Assembly: GCA_017311185.1 (NCBI GenBank)
Contig: JAESUZ010003526.1
Span: forward strand, 434,001-498,000
Length of the DNA: 64,000 nt
Direction of reading: 5' to 3'
DNA from: Proteles cristata cristata
Taxonomy: Eukaryota; Chordata; Mammalia; Carnivora; Hyaenidae
How positions within the stretch are numbered: position 1 is the first letter of the stretch; the number at the start of each line of letters is the position of its first letter. Under the pieces are notes generated by a model, which did not search any database, was not told where the DNA came from, and saw only the letters and a list, made by a program, of their open reading frames with translations. Positions 10,700 through 22,270 of the stretch are shown piece by piece. Made by a program: the position numbers and the translations under genes.

Positions 10700-11222
10700 C
10701 CATCATGCACGCTGATGCCTCAGGGCCTTTGCACTGGCTGTTAGTTCTGGCTCTGGCTCTCATTCCAGTGCTTTCACTACAGGGCCATGCAGCTGATTCC
10801 CACTCCCCCTTAGCCTTCCCTCAAAGGTCACCTCTTGAGGAGACTTACCAGATCACCCTATTTAAAACTACAAACCATCTCCCTCACATTCCCACTCTCC
10901 TTACGCCAAACTGTGTTTTCTGCAAAAGCACTTAGTCACCTTCTAATGTCCTTTACGCTTATGCTTTTGCTTTTTGGCTGTCTCCCTTCTCCCCACCCCC
11001 AGTAGAATCCCATCCCAGGGCCGGATTTTTCTTTAAGTAAACTCTACCCCCAAGAGGGGCGTCAAACTCACCACCCCAAGATCAAGAGTCACATGCTCTC
11101 ACTGACTGAGCCCAGCCAGGTGTGCCCGAGTTTTTGGTCTTTAATCGCCTCGTTCAGTAGTGTATCTCTAGCCCCTGAACACTGTTGGCACTCAGTAAGT
11201 GTTTAAATTAACGAGTGAATTC
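10700..11222 (+). repeat. L2 LINE, split by a SINE
   Basis: 'ctcagggcctttgcactggctg', 'caaaggtcacctcttgagga', 'ccctatttaaaactacaa' and an end at 'gttggcactcagtaagtgttt' are in L2 order. A CAN-SINE fragment interrupts it at about 11028-11128. Confidence 0.8.
11028..11128 (-). repeat. CAN-SINE, old short subtype
   Basis: 'aagatcaagagtcacatgctct' and 'actgactgagcccagccaggtg' are the reverse complement of the older carnivore SINE head. It is diverged and short, and lies inside the L2. Confidence 0.65.
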
Positions 11223-11300
11223 GGCCCTGTGACCCCATTTCACAGACGAAGGAGTGGAGGCCCAGGATCTCACGGCCACGTGGTGGGGGGCGGCCCAGCA
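11218..11300 (-). repeat. MIR fragment, antisense
   Basis: 'cccatttcacagacgaagga' plus 'ggaggcccaggatctcacgg' resemble the MIR antisense core. Confidence 0.5.
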
Positions 11301-11464
11301 TCCCTTGGGAGAGGTATTTACCAGTCTCAACCATCATAGCCAAGAGCTGGTCCCCCCACAGGGCTCGGGGCGGTGCGAGGGCGCAGGTAGTCATGGTTAC
11401 AGCGCCAGAGACGCCTTGTATTTCCTGCCTTTTGTGTTCGCACAGGCCCCAGCCCCCAGCCCGG

Positions 11465-11730
11465 GCCGCCGTCCCTGATTAGCCGTCACGCTGCGGAGGG
11501 GCGGGGCGGCCCCGTGAGCCCCGCCCGGCCCCGGAAACGGGCGGGGCTAAGGCGCGTGGGCGGGGCACCGGGGTGAGGCGTGTCACTCCTCAGGCGCGCG
11601 CGGCCGGTGATTAACAAGCCGGTGCGGGCGCGCGGCTGGAAAAGGGCGGGGCTTCCGGAACCGCAGCCCTGGGAGCTTGGTTTGGGGGGTGAGTGCGCCA
11701 TGTTGGCGGCCCCCAACAAAGGGCGCCTCG
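11465..11730. promoter_or_regulatory. Small CpG island with GC boxes (candidate promoter)
   Basis: In about 265 bases there are at least five GGGCGGGGC-type or CCCCGCCC-type GC boxes, an ETS-like TTCCGG and, at about 11696-11711, GCGCCATGTTGGCGGC, whose complement reads like a YY1 site (AACATGGCGC). A GGTGAGT donor-like site occurs at 11688-11694. This architecture is typical of TATA-less, often bidirectional promoters. Whether a transcript starts here is inference. Confidence 0.6.
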
Positions 11731-11869
11731 TGCCAGCGGCTCTGTCTCTTGTAGTTTTTTCTGGTCCCCCAGGGTCGGAGAGTGAGAGGCCCGACTCGGT
11801 CGGTCCTTGGTGGTCCACCCCTGCCGACCTGTCCCTAGTGGCCGACCCGTCCCAGGGGTTGATCAGTAT

Positions 11870-12175
11870 CCTTACACGCTGGTCTGTGCCGCCCCTTCCC
11901 ACTGAAGGGCCTTTGCACACTACTCTCTATTCCTGGACGCTCTACTTCCCTTTCCCAGGCCAATTTCTCACTCCTCCTCAGGAAGCTTTGCGCATAGACT
12001 ACTTGCCTGATTCTGCTTAACAGCTTGTCTCCCTCGCAATTGTGCCTTTATCTGTGCATCCGCCTTCCGCAGCACCAGACTGAGTGCTGGGGGCGGGGGG
12101 GGGGGTGCGCGGGTCCGGCCTGGGCCTCGCACACAGTAGGTACTCAATTTGTATTGTTGAATGAATCCATTCATC
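11870..12175 (+). repeat. L2 LINE 3' part
   Basis: 'gaagggcctttgcacactact', 'cctcaggaagctttgcgca' and the tail 'cagtaggtactcaatttgtattgttgaatgaat'. Confidence 0.75.
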
Positions 12176-13051
12176 AGGCTGCCCCGAAGGCCTCCTTGGC
12201 AGGCCTAGTGCTGGATGCTGAGACTCGGGAGAAAGGGAGACAGATGCTCCTTCACTCCCAGACACAGAAGAGCTTGTGTCCAAGGCCAGGCCATGGGGTG
12301 AGTGTCTGGCCTGAACCCCAGGCCAGAGGAGCCTGGTCTGGTGTGTGCCCTTGGTGAATGGCCCACTGTGTTGGCCAGATGGGGAGCCCTGGGGCTGGCC
12401 CTAGGAGGCAGGCGTGAAACAGAAATGAGCTGGTGAGGGCTGCTCGGCACGCTTTGGGGCCAGAGACCTCTGGGAGGCCCAGCCATCTGACTCCTTTGTG
12501 GGGCACTCACCGGGCCCTACCCTGGCTTGATGGGTGTGCATGCCAGACCTCCATAGGTCCTGACCCCACAGCACTCAGATGGTAGAAAGGGGGTCGAAGT
12601 CCTGAAATCAGTTACATAGTTATATACATAGATATTCTTTGCGGGTTTTGGTGGACTTTCGGGTATATACATTGTTCCGCACCAATACCAAAAGGAAACA
12701 TATAACCTACAGCAGAGCCAGTAACAATGAAGTATTACATCAGAGCGCTTTAGAATTTGTATCCGGAGCAATTCCTGGGCTCAGGGCACCCCAAATCACA
12801 GATCTGAAGGGGTGGAACCCAGGAATCCCTTTTCCAAGCCTTTGTGGTTTCGATGCTCAGAATCTTAAATCCAATTTCTGAGAAACAGAATGACAAATGT
12901 TTTTGTCCCTGAACACATATCAAATCCCTTCCCGAGCCCTAGCGAAACCCCTCTACCATTCTGTATCCCAGACCTAGGCCCAGACTTCAGGGACTCTGAA
13001 CCCTTTGGGCACTGGAACAAAAGCTCTGTGTCCTCTTCTGAAACATGTGCT
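12176..13051. other. Intron sequence, partly AT-rich, unexplained
   Basis: The part at 12600-12790 is AT-rich with 'atagttatatacatagatat' and 'gggtatatacattg'. It may be an old transposon I do not recognise. The rest is ordinary. Confidence 0.45.
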
Positions 13052-13079
13052 TGTGCGCGCGCGCGCACACACTCACTCA

Positions 13080-13113
<34 letters not shown>
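13052..13113. repeat. (CG)n/(CA)n microsatellite
   Basis: A GCGCGCGCGCGC run is followed by CACA, three CACT units and about 14 CA units. Likely length-variable. Confidence 0.95.
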
Positions 13114-13114
<1 letters not shown>

Positions 13115-13679
13115 TGCATTTGATTTCAGGAAGTTCTTACACCTGCCTTAAGTTGTCTGAAAAGCAGGACAGACCTGCTTGGTGAAAGGCCTCCGTGCTG
13201 ACACTCACCGGAACCTAGGGCCAAAGGGCACAGTTGTATGGGTTGTACACTGCACTAGGGCTCCTGGCAGCAATCTGGCCTGCCCTGCACTAGGTATGTT
13301 GTGCAGCCTGGCACGTGGGGTGTCTTTTCGTATTTTGTACAAAGGCAACATATAGCATGCCCTAGCCCTCCTGCGTCCCATGCCAACTCAGGGTTTGGCA
13401 CTAATGAAGTTGGAGAAATGATGGACCTTATTGCTGACTAGATGAACATCTGGAACCCCTTTATTAAAGCCATAATGAATGACCCAGCAGCCCTCACCCA
13501 CTAATGCTTAGTTGATCTTGGGCTTTCACTGGGCAGTGGTTGGGAGCTGCCCACAGACTTCACGTGGGGTAGGAAAATGGTCAAGACGGCTGGGCCTGTC
13601 TCCCAGCAGAGAGCAGAGAGACTAGTAGCTAGGGGAGCACCTACTATGTAAATATTTATCCACTCGACAAGTGATCCAT
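13114..13679. other. Unique intron sequence
   Basis: No repeat or gene recognised; includes the AT-rich phrase 'tttcgtattttgtacaaagg'. Confidence 0.5.
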
Positions 13680-13735
13680 TGCGTCCATTCTATACATCAG
13701 GAAAACTGAGGCCCTGAGCTAGCTGGCAGTTTGGA
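13680..13735 (-). repeat. MIR fragment, antisense
   Basis: 'tctatacatcaggaaaactgaggccctgag'. Confidence 0.5.
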
Positions 13736-13849
13736 GTGCAGAAGACCTTCCTGTCTGGGGAGACTTGATGAACAAAAGCTCTGGAGCAGGGCAGAAAGGA
13801 GGCTGAGGAGGGGAGAGCAAGTCTCTGAAGCCGTGCCCGACACCACCTC

Positions 13850-14085
13850 ACACCACGCAGCCGGCCTCCTGGAAGCCTCCCCTGACCTTTGCACTGGTTA
13901 GAGGCCTCCTCTGTGCCCACGCAGCCTGGAGTTCCTTGTCACTGTGCTGTCACCCTCGTTTGGGAGGCCCGTTTCTGCACTGTCTCCCCGGCCACCTCCC
14001 GGCACTGAACTGAGAGCCTTAGGCTCAGGGCCTGGCGCACCATGTAGAATGCAGCTTTGTTGAGTGAATGAGTGGTTAAGTGGCC
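13850..14085 (+). repeat. L2 LINE 3' part
   Basis: 'ggaagcctcccctgacctttg', 'gggcctggcgcaccatgtag' and the tail 'gttgagtgaatgagtgg'. Confidence 0.7.
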
Positions 14086-14699
14086 GATTAAAGGCGCTCT
14101 AGGCTCCCGGCCCCTTGGTTTCTACACCACCGTGGGAGGGGACCTGGCCAGTGGTCAGAACTGCAAGACCCGGAGGCCTGGGGTGGGAGGGGCCGGAGCA
14201 GGAAGGAGAGGCACAGGCCGGGGGTTAGGGAGGCCAAGGCGAGCATCGGGCACTGGAGCCGTCTCCAAGGGTGAGTTGGCATTTCCTGTTTGCCAAGGCC
14301 CCGGCGGCCACCCTCAGTGACCTCCCGTCCCAGCGCGGCCTGCCGAAGGGCAGCAGAGCCCAGATGGTGAGGCTCTGGGAGGCCAGAGGCTGCCAGATCT
14401 GAAGTAGAGCTCTCCACACCGGGGCTCTCTGTCCTGGAGCCAGAAGACCCTCCCCACCCACACGCTGCGCGCAGCCGCCTCTGGGGACTGAGAACCCTGA
14501 AGATGTCGGGTGTCCGAGACCCCCTCCCCAGGAAGCACTGCCACTCACCATCAGTCAGGGTCCCCACCGACAGGGGTGCTTTTCTGAGCCAGGAGAGGGG
14601 GCACCCCTCCCCCCCGTCTCTGCTTATCCCTCCTAGCATGGGCCCCCTCACCCTCAGATATGACTGGGTCACTTCGTGGCTCCCGACGTGGCACGTGGG
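14086..14699. other. Unique intron sequence
   Basis: GC-rich. The long minus-strand frame (14088-15104, 338 codons) covers this and has no recognisable domain. Confidence 0.5.
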
Positions 14700-14865
14700 A
14701 CACCGCAGAGCTGCTCCACGCTCTCTCGTGCAGATAATCATCAGTGTGTCTGTCTGGGTGCCCTCCGGCTGGGGACCAGATCTAGTTCCCTCAGTGTCCC
14801 CAGCATGTGCTCCACAGGGCCTGGCTCCGAGGAGGGCCTTAGGGTGCCCGGTGAGTGAGTGATAC
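14700..14865 (+). repeat. L2 fragment
   Basis: Diverged 'tcagtgtccccagcatgtgc', 'acagggcctggctcc', 'gtgagtgagtg' at the end, in L2 order. Confidence 0.45.
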
Positions 14866-15404
14866 CCATAAATCGTGCAGGGGCTGACTTCCTGGAGGAA
14901 TGTGACATGGTGGCAGAGGGGGGCTAGCAAGCCAGGAGGGCTTCCTCCCAGGAGAGGCCTCCGCCTTGAGGGACGGTGCGCAGCAGCCCTGTCAGCACCG
15001 GGGAGAGGGGCGCCGGTGCCGTCTTCCGCGGCCCCAATCCTTGGATGAGTCCCAGCCACTCTGAAGCTCAGGAGGGACAGAGCAGCCTCCGTTTGGGGCT
15101 CCATTTAAGAGCCCTTGGGTGGGTCTGTGTACCCGGGCTCCCCTTGAGACGGGAGCTCCAGGGTCCCCTCTTGAGGACATTCTGGGACACTTAAGTGCCT
15201 TACACAGGGACTGGCGTAGGGGGTGCCTGGGGACGCCTGGGTGCAGCAGGAGTGAATGAGTGAGCAGGTGAAGAAGGGAGGAGGGAGGGAGGGAGGGGCC
15301 AAGCCCGTGATCATACCCCTGCCCTTGCACCCCGCTGCTGACCCCCACGCCCTCGGGCAGGCCCTGGTTGATGTGAGGGCCCAGGAAGGGCTCACAGGCG
15401 GGGT

Positions 15405-15625
15405 TCGTTCGTTGATGTATTCGTGCATTAATTCATCCCTTCTTTCCTTTATCCCTCCAGCTTCACCCCTGGCGAGCACCTGCCATGTGCCAGGCTGTCC
15501 CAGGTGCTGAGGGGACAGAGGTGGTTAAGACAGACAAAAGCCCTTGTTTGTGAAGCTGATGTGTGAATGGGAGGCACTGAAAAAAGGAGACGAGCCAGTC
15601 AGGGTGAAGCAGGGAGGTGGGATGA
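15405..15625 (-). repeat. L2 LINE 3' part, antisense
   Basis: 'gttcgttgatgtattcgtgc', 'gagcacctgccatgtgccagg', 'aaagcccttgtttgtgaagc' in antisense L2 order. Confidence 0.7.
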
Positions 15626-15732
15626 GGGGCCAGGGGAGGGGGTTTCTGTACAGGTGGTCCGAGTAGTCATCTCTCTGTGGGGTGATGGCCTCACCCGGCA
15701 AGAATGGCGTTCTTGTCATGGTTATCATCACT

Positions 15733-15950
15733 AATTTTTATTTAAATATTTTTAATTTATTTCTGATAGAGAGAGACAGCGTGAGCAGGGGAGGGTCAGA
15801 GAGAGAGAGAGATACAGACTCTGAAATAGGCTCCAGGCTCTGAGCTGGCAGTCAGCACAGACCCCGACGCGGGGCTCGAACCCACGAACCGCGAGATCAT
15901 GACCTAAGCGAAAGTCGGACGCTTAACCGACTAAGCCACCCAGGCGCCCC
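15733..15950 (-). repeat. CAN-SINE (felid type) with intact target duplication
   Basis: Full reverse-complement felid SINE ending AGGCGCCCC. GTTATCATCACT is duplicated at 15721-15732 and 15952-15963. Confidence 0.94.
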
Positions 15951-15963
15951 AGTTATCATCACT

Positions 15964-17389
15964 TATTAACAGCATCCCCACAGCCCTTCAGAGTTCCTGG
16001 GCCCTCACATGTTGCCCCAAGAGGGTGTCTATGGGGTTGGGGGGCGTCACTCTCTTCCTTGTGGCCCATGGATGCTCGTGGGTCCACACTAGGCCCGTGT
16101 TGTACGCTGGGCACCGGCTTCCTGCAGGGGGAAATGGAGGCCAGGGAGGGATCGGGTTCTCTCATCTGCTTGCAGCGGGAGAGAATTCCAGATGAAAAGA
16201 CCAGCATGGGCAGAGGCTTGGTGGGGAAAGTCCAAAGGGAAGGCACCGTCTAAAAAAACCTGTTCAACTCGGGGTTCACTCAGCAGGGGAGCGGCCTCAC
16301 CGCAGGGTGGGGGTGGCCTGGGCCCACATTCAGGTATGAGTCCACCGGCCATGCGTACGGGGGACTGAGTGGCAGACCCAATGACCACGTGGCCTCCAGG
16401 CCAGCCCTCTACGCCCCTGCCCTGCTACTGTCCCCCTCCACCCCTGGAGCTCTGAGAGCCCTGCCGCCTGCTCTCTGAGGGAGGGTATCTTTCCCCCGAC
16501 TCAACAACAGCCGCCACTTGCAGCTCAGCAGAAGGGAAGTTGGGACTTGCGTTTTGCCTTCCTAGCGCCTCTAATCAGCCCCACACAGCCCCCGCCACAG
16601 GCTCCCATCAGTGCCGCTTCCGGAGACTACTTGAGATACACCTGCTCGCGCTAAAAGGAGAAGCAGTAATCCATCAAAACAACCCCAGGCGCGGGGCGGG
16701 AGGGGCCGGGACTTAGTTTCTCCTCCCAGGGACCTGGGCAGCATCGGGCATCTGGATCACACGGCTCCTTGGCATCTCATCTCGGGCCTCGGTTTCCCGG
16801 CCTGTCAAAGGTGGCAGGGGGATGAGCTCCCGGCTCATGCCGCTGGGCCTCCTCCCTCGCCCCCACCCTCATCTCTCCCTTTCCAGAGACATTATAAATC
16901 AAACGGCTTAGAACGTAAGGCATCAAAAATTCTGAAACCTTCATCTATTATTAACGCTGACAGTAAATTCCCCCTCCGAGCGTTTTACATAGCAACTGTT
17001 ACCAAGACTCGCTGGTGGAGCTGCCGCTCCAGCCGGCCGCATCCCACAGCTCCGGGCGGGATGGCGGCCTCACCCGAGCCTGTACCCGACCGGCCGCCAC
17101 CTGGGCACCCCCGCCAGCGCCTCCCCGGGGGTGGCTGGGCGGGCCCTCGGCAGGGGAAACAGTTGGCTTCCGGCTGCAAGGGGCCCCAGGCTGCTGTCGG
17201 TGAGCCCAGCCGGAGGTGCCCGGTGCACCTCAGCTCCTGCCCGGGGAGACAGAAGGGCCCCCGAAGCTCTTCGAAGGCAGCAGGAGCCTTCCCTCCTCGC
17301 TGCCGCGGTGAGATGGAGGACGGGAAAAGGCTTCGTAAACTGTAAAGGGCTGTGCAGATGTTGTTTACCGACTCACCCACCTGTCATCT
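15964..17389. other. Unique intron sequence with an AT-rich candidate element
   Basis: Non-repetitive. 16885-17010 is AT-rich between GC-rich neighbours, and 17020-17300 is moderately CpG-rich. Reported as a finding. Confidence 0.55.
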
Positions 17390-17710
17390 AGATGCTCCTG
17401 AGTGCCTGTTTGTCTGCAGGCGGTATCTGGGCACCAGGGATTTAAAACAAAGACAAAAAAGGCCCAGTCCCCATCGCGTCCGGTTTGGTAGGAGACAGAC
17501 TTGTCAACCTCTGATTGCATTGAGTGCGATAATCAATGTGTGTTTGAAGAGCAGTAACGGGAGGGGTGATTCATCAGATCCGGGGGAGGGTAAGGGATCA
17601 GGAAGGGCTCGTCACAGGAGCCTGCACCTGGGCAGGGTTTTGAAGGATGAGTAGGGGTGGGTCTGCCTGTTTTGGATAGAGGGACTAGCATGTGCAAAGG
17701 CCCAGAGGCG
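17390..17710 (-). repeat. L2 LINE, antisense
   Basis: 'ctcctgagtgcctgtttgtc', 'ggatttaaaacaaagacaaa', 'gggttttgaaggatgagtag', 'catgtgcaaaggcccagagg' in antisense L2 order. Confidence 0.7.
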
Positions 17711-18344
17711 TGAAGCAGACGCACTAGCAGGTGGAGTATAGGCTGACCTGTTTTGGTGGAGGAGAGGACCTAGGGGAGAGAGCAGTTTTCAGAGGGTGCA
17801 AAACCTTGGAGACACAGCTCAGAGGGGGGTGGTTTTTTCAGGACACTGCGGAGCTATGAAGATTTTAGACTGGGGAGGAACAGAGTCGTATTTGGGCTTG
17901 CAGAAGAGCCATAGATGTCGTCTCTTGGGATCCAGTTTGGGGATCCTGGGGTGGGTGCTGTAGGTGGCCTGGTCGTCCCGGAGAGGTAAGACCGCTTGCC
18001 AGGTGTGAAGGAGAGGCCACTCTGTGCAAGCTCTTATTTTGCACTTACTGTATGCCCAGCCCCATGCTGGGCCTGTGGTCTCTGCCACGGGGAACTTGTC
18101 ATCACAGTGAGCGGCCAGATCACTGTAGACCCCCTGAGGGAACGGAAGCACATGCAGGCCGCGTGAGGCCCCTGCCTGAGGAACGCTGGCTCCCAAGCAG
18201 GGCGCCTGCAAACCCCTTCCCATAAGGAGTTCTGTCACTTGCTCTGTGCTGCTCCAGAAAGCAGGACACAAACCGGGACACAGACCTCAGCCCAGCCGAG
18301 TGGAGGTGTTGATTGGCAGAGTTCCCCCGTAGTGACGAATAATA

Positions 18345-18590
18345 TACGTTCATTGTGGAGAGTTCAGCAAATAGTCAAGAGTCTCATGAAAATAAGGCTC
18401 CCCTGGGATCTTTCCACCTACCAATGGCCGGGTCACATTTTGGGCCCAGTTGCTCCAGAACCGGGCACAGTTATACATTTTTTAAGACAGAGTGGCATCA
18501 TATTCTGTCTGCATCCCTTTGGTGACCTGCTTTTCTCACTTAACCACTGGGAATAGTTCCCCATGTCCTCACATATGCTGGGGTGAAGTT
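18345..18590 (+). repeat. Old LINE (L1-like) fragment
   Basis: 'agacagagtggcatcatatt', 'ggtgacctgcttttctcacttaac' and 'gttccccatgtcctcacata' are the familiar phrases of old mammalian L1-related 3' sequence. Confidence 0.45.
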
Positions 18591-18684
18591 TGCCAAGGGC
18601 TGAGCCACAGGGAGGGGACCTGGCTGACCTAGAATGTCCAGTTCTTGCTTCGGGGCAGAGGCCATGGCCATCCTGCTGCTGCAC

Positions 18685-18740
18685 ACAGCACCCAGCACGG
18701 AGGCTGGCACCCAGTGGGTGCTGAGTGAAGAATTCTAGGA
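18685..18740 (+). repeat. L2 3' tip
   Basis: 'cagcacccagcacggaggctggcacccagtgggtgctgagtgaa'. Confidence 0.55.
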
Positions 18741-18884
18741 AGAAGTAAGTGCTTCAGCCCCAAAGGTGAGTGAGCAGAAGTTGGGTGCAGCCCACAGGCA
18801 TGCTGCGAGTTAGATCTGGGGTTAAGTGGAGTTTGGGGTGAGACCTGTGCTTACTGAGGGTTCCCACTGACTAGGGTTGGGGGC

Positions 18885-19110
18885 AGGGTGTTCAGGGAGG
18901 CCTTCCTGGAGGAGGCAGGCCGTGGAACATTACAGAAGGGAAGTAAATGCATAACGGTCCATTCAGCCATCTAACAGCCAGTTACTAAGGGCTCCCTCCT
19001 GGTCAGAGCCCTGTGCGGGCAGGCCTGGGGACCTGGACAGGGTTCTGCCCCCACAGTGATGCCAGGCTTGAGGCAGAAACAGATAAGTGCCCAGGACATG
19101 TGGGTGTGTG
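18885..19110 (-). repeat. L2 fragment, antisense
   Basis: 'tcagggaggccttcctggag' and, downstream, 'ggcctggggacctggacagg'; the order and continuity are imperfect. Confidence 0.4.
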
Positions 19111-19419
19111 TTCAACACTGTGTTGATCGAAAGGTAGACAGTGCGGGCCCGGCAACCTGGAGAACAGCTTTAGGAACCAGAGACCCAGAGTGGGCTTGGC
19201 ATCAAGGCCAAGGTCACCCAGATGATACCCAAAACTTTTGTTCAGTCCAGCACCCCTTGGCCTTTTGGGAGCTTCTGGACGCTGTGGGTTGCTGGCAGCT
19301 CAGTTAGTGCCCTGGCCCCAGGTTTCCCTGCCTTGGAGAAGGGCCCCTGCAGCCCAGTGCCCACTCCCAGAGCCCCCACCCAAAGCCAGAGGATGTGGCT
19401 GAGTTGGAATTCAACTGTG

Positions 19420-19490
19420 TGGCCGGCGAGCAGACCCCTTACTCTCTCTGAGCCTTGGTTTCCTCAGCTGTGCCGGGGTAACTCTGCCCG
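19420..19490 (+). repeat. MIR fragment
   Basis: 'tactctctctgagccttggtttcctcagctg'. Confidence 0.6.
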
Positions 19491-19714
19491 CCCCGCATGG
19501 CCCCAGCTGCCCAGGGCCACACTGAGAAAGGCTCCAGGGAGAAGCCCTCGGCTCCCAGAATTGGGGGGTGACTTAGGAAGGAGCGGTTTGGAAACAAGGT
19601 CTGGCTGTAGGTAGAGGGCAGCCGGAGCTTGGGAGGGAAGCCCGGCACGTGGCCCCGCCCCAGAGCCCCTCGAGCCTCCTGGAACTACATGCTTGGATGG
19701 CAGTGGCCCATCGC

Positions 19715-19930
19715 AGTTCAAGACCATGTGTTTTGGAGTCCAACAGACCTTGCTCCCCCACTTCCTGGCTGTGTAACCTTGGGCTAGTTCCTTGTCCTCT
19801 CTGTGCTCAGCGTCCTTCTCTCTACACTGAGGGTGGTGACGACACCCATGTTGACTTGAGGGTTGAAAGAGGGGACCCGTGCGTGAGGGGCCTCGGCACG
19901 GTGCCTGGCGCCCAGCAAACACGTGGAAAG
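19715..19930 (+). repeat. MIR SINE
   Basis: 'cttcctggctgtgtaaccttgggc', 'tcctctctgtgctcagc' and 'cacggtgcctggcgcccagcaa' in MIR sense order. Confidence 0.75.
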
Positions 19931-20054
19931 CTGTGGTTGTTTCTACCATTGCCCGGGGCGGTGGAGGCGGCAGGCTCCTCGCCGGTCTCTCAGGTCCCCG
20001 GCCCGTGTCCAGCTACCGGCTTCGGCCTCTGCAGTCACGCGGCTCCGGTCCACT

Positions 20055-20260
20055 CACCGGCCCACATCCTCTCGCTGAGCACCTGCTGTGTGCCAGGCAA
20101 GGGGGCCGCTGTGAGGGGACCAAAAGCTGCAGATCCTGACAGGCAAGTGACTGATGCGACAGTGGACGGTGGCGGGGGGCCGGGAGGGAAGCCAGGAAGG
20201 TGTCTGTTGGAAGGTCACAGCGAGAGTTGACAGGAGATGATCTTGAGCTGAGGTGAGGAG
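20055..20260 (-). repeat. L2 3' part, antisense
   Basis: 'ctgagcacctgctgtgtgccagg' followed by 'gacaggcaagtgactgatgc'. Confidence 0.5.
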
Positions 20261-20774
20261 GCCTACTCGCATTTTGCCAGGCGGACACGGAAGGGGAGCC
20301 TGCCCCCGGGATCGTGCCCGGTGTGTTCGAAGGTTGGGGGGCATGAAAGAGCTGGCAGGGGCAGGTAGCTCCTGGGGGCACAGTGTGGCCGGGACTTGCG
20401 GTTGGGGAGCTGGGGAGGTGGGTGGAGGTGACCCCTGAATGCCAGGCCAAGGAGGTAGGGACACTGTCCCATGGTGACAGGGGGCCGGGAGTGGTCTGAG
20501 CAGAGGTCAGGGCCAGGGGAAAGATGGGGGGGTCTGAGGGGCAAGGGAGGGCGGGAGAGGTAGAGCGGGCTCAGGACGCGGGCCGCAGGTGCAGGGGGAG
20601 GGGAGGGGGGACCCCCGGTGTCCAAGGGCCCGCGGGCTTCACCAGGAACTCCTGAATGTAAGGAACTCCTGGGACCCGGGAGTAGCCCCCGGCTTCGCTC
20701 CCAGCCCCGGGTTCTGTGCCTGGGTCAGGACTGGGAGGGCCAGCATCCACCACCGTCCCTTCGGCAGCATGTGC

Positions 20775-21090
20775 CCGCTGTGTGCCCTGACAAGGTGGTG
20801 CCCTGCCTCATGGAGTTCGCTATCCTTGGGGCAGACAAGTGAGGCACACACACAGGAGGGAGGTGATCTGAGAGTGGGAAGAGCTGGGGAGGTAGGGGGC
20901 TGCCTTCGGCCAGCAGTCAGGGAGGGTTCCTAGGAAGAGGTGGCTTTTGAGCAGAGAAGACTTAGGGGCCCAGGCAGAGGAAAGAGAGGAAAGGATGTGT
21001 ACGAAGGCCTGGGGCTCAGACCCTGATGTGCAGGAGGAGCAGGTGAGAGCCAGTGGCTGGAGAGCACGTGGGGCAAAGGGTGAGAGGGGC
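20775..21090 (-). repeat. L2 LINE, antisense
   Basis: 'ccctgcctcatggagttcgc', 'gggttcctaggaagaggtggcttttgagc' and 'gtgtacgaaggcctggggc' in antisense L2 order. Confidence 0.65.
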
Positions 21091-21204
21091 GGCCTCACAT
21101 ATAACAGTGCCAGCTGAGTCGAGGGGCTCAGTTTGACCTGGAGGGAAGTTCTACACCCCTGGCAGCCAGGGAGCCCCCCACCAAGGCAGGAAAGCTAGCC
21201 CACT

Positions 21205-21290
21205 ATACTAGCTTTCCTGTGTGACTTTGAGCAAGTCAACCGCCCTCTCTGAGCCTCCAAGCTCTCCTGTGGCAGCACAGAGGAAGACAG
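21205..21290 (+). repeat. MIR fragment
   Basis: 'tgtgtgactttgagcaagtcaacc' and 'ctctctgagcctccaagc'. Confidence 0.65.
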
Positions 21291-22270
21291 GTGCTTGCTC
21301 AGAGCCCTCCCAGCTGTGACTGGATGGGCGTTTGGGACTCGGAAGGAGCAGGTAGAGACAGTTCAGTGGAATCAAGGGGATTGGGACACGGCGGGTCTAG
21401 CAGGCCTTTGTTTCCCTGGCTGATTGGCTCCCTGACGCACCCCCCAGATTCTTGCCCACACAGCTCCCATTCAGCCCTCCCCTGTCACTAGGCCGGAGCA
21501 AGATACAGCCGAAGTTCCCCTGGGACTACGCAGTGATTGGCCACTCTGAAACCCTGCTGCTCTGGGACGTTCCCTGGCAGCCTTTGTAGCTGGGAACCCG
21601 GGCCAGTGCTGAGCTGGGATCATTCATCACGTGGCCTCAAACAGAGGCCTTTCTGGAAAAAATGTTCTTTCCCTGGGGTTCCAGTCTGTATCATCTAAAA
21701 TAGGTTAATCGGCACCACTATTTCCCCCACGGGACCCCAGATCCTGCCTTGTACCCCCCAACTTTCCCTAGCCGTCAGGAGGCCCTCAGGCGGGGTTGGC
21801 GTCCCGTAGAAACATGAGAAAGGAGGAGAGGTGTAAGGCAAGCCGCGCCGAGCTGCAGGATTTGGCAGAGAGCTTGGACGCTGTGGGCAGGGGGCCCGGA
21901 GATCCACCAGCCCTACAGCCTGTCCGGGCTGCACCCGGCTTTGTGATGCACGCAGGAGCTGCCGTGGGTTCCTCCTGAGGAGCTGGGGGCCGAGCCTTGC
22001 GTCTTTACTGCCTCCTTGCTTGTTCTCTTGGGAAATAATGATTGGCCACCGATGGGCACAAAAGAGGGCGATCCGGCTGGGGCCATGGGATCCAGAAGGG
22101 GAGCAGCCACAAAGGGCAGTCTGCCTGGGAGGCGAGGCAAGGGGTGGGATGCTGGGGAGTGCCACAGGCACAGGACGTAGAAAAACAGGGTGCCTTTGTA
22201 CAGCCGATGTCCCAGCATGCTCAAAGCCAGGGCGGCTGTCGGGGAACAGTCCACAGAGACCCTGAATGCC
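21291..22270. other. Unique intron sequence
   Basis: No repeat family or gene recognised; the 208-codon minus-strand frame (21695-22321) lacks any recognisable domain. Confidence 0.5.

Noticed and set aside
14088..15104. 338-codon minus-strand frame
   Set aside because: Covers L2-derived sequence and shows no domain.
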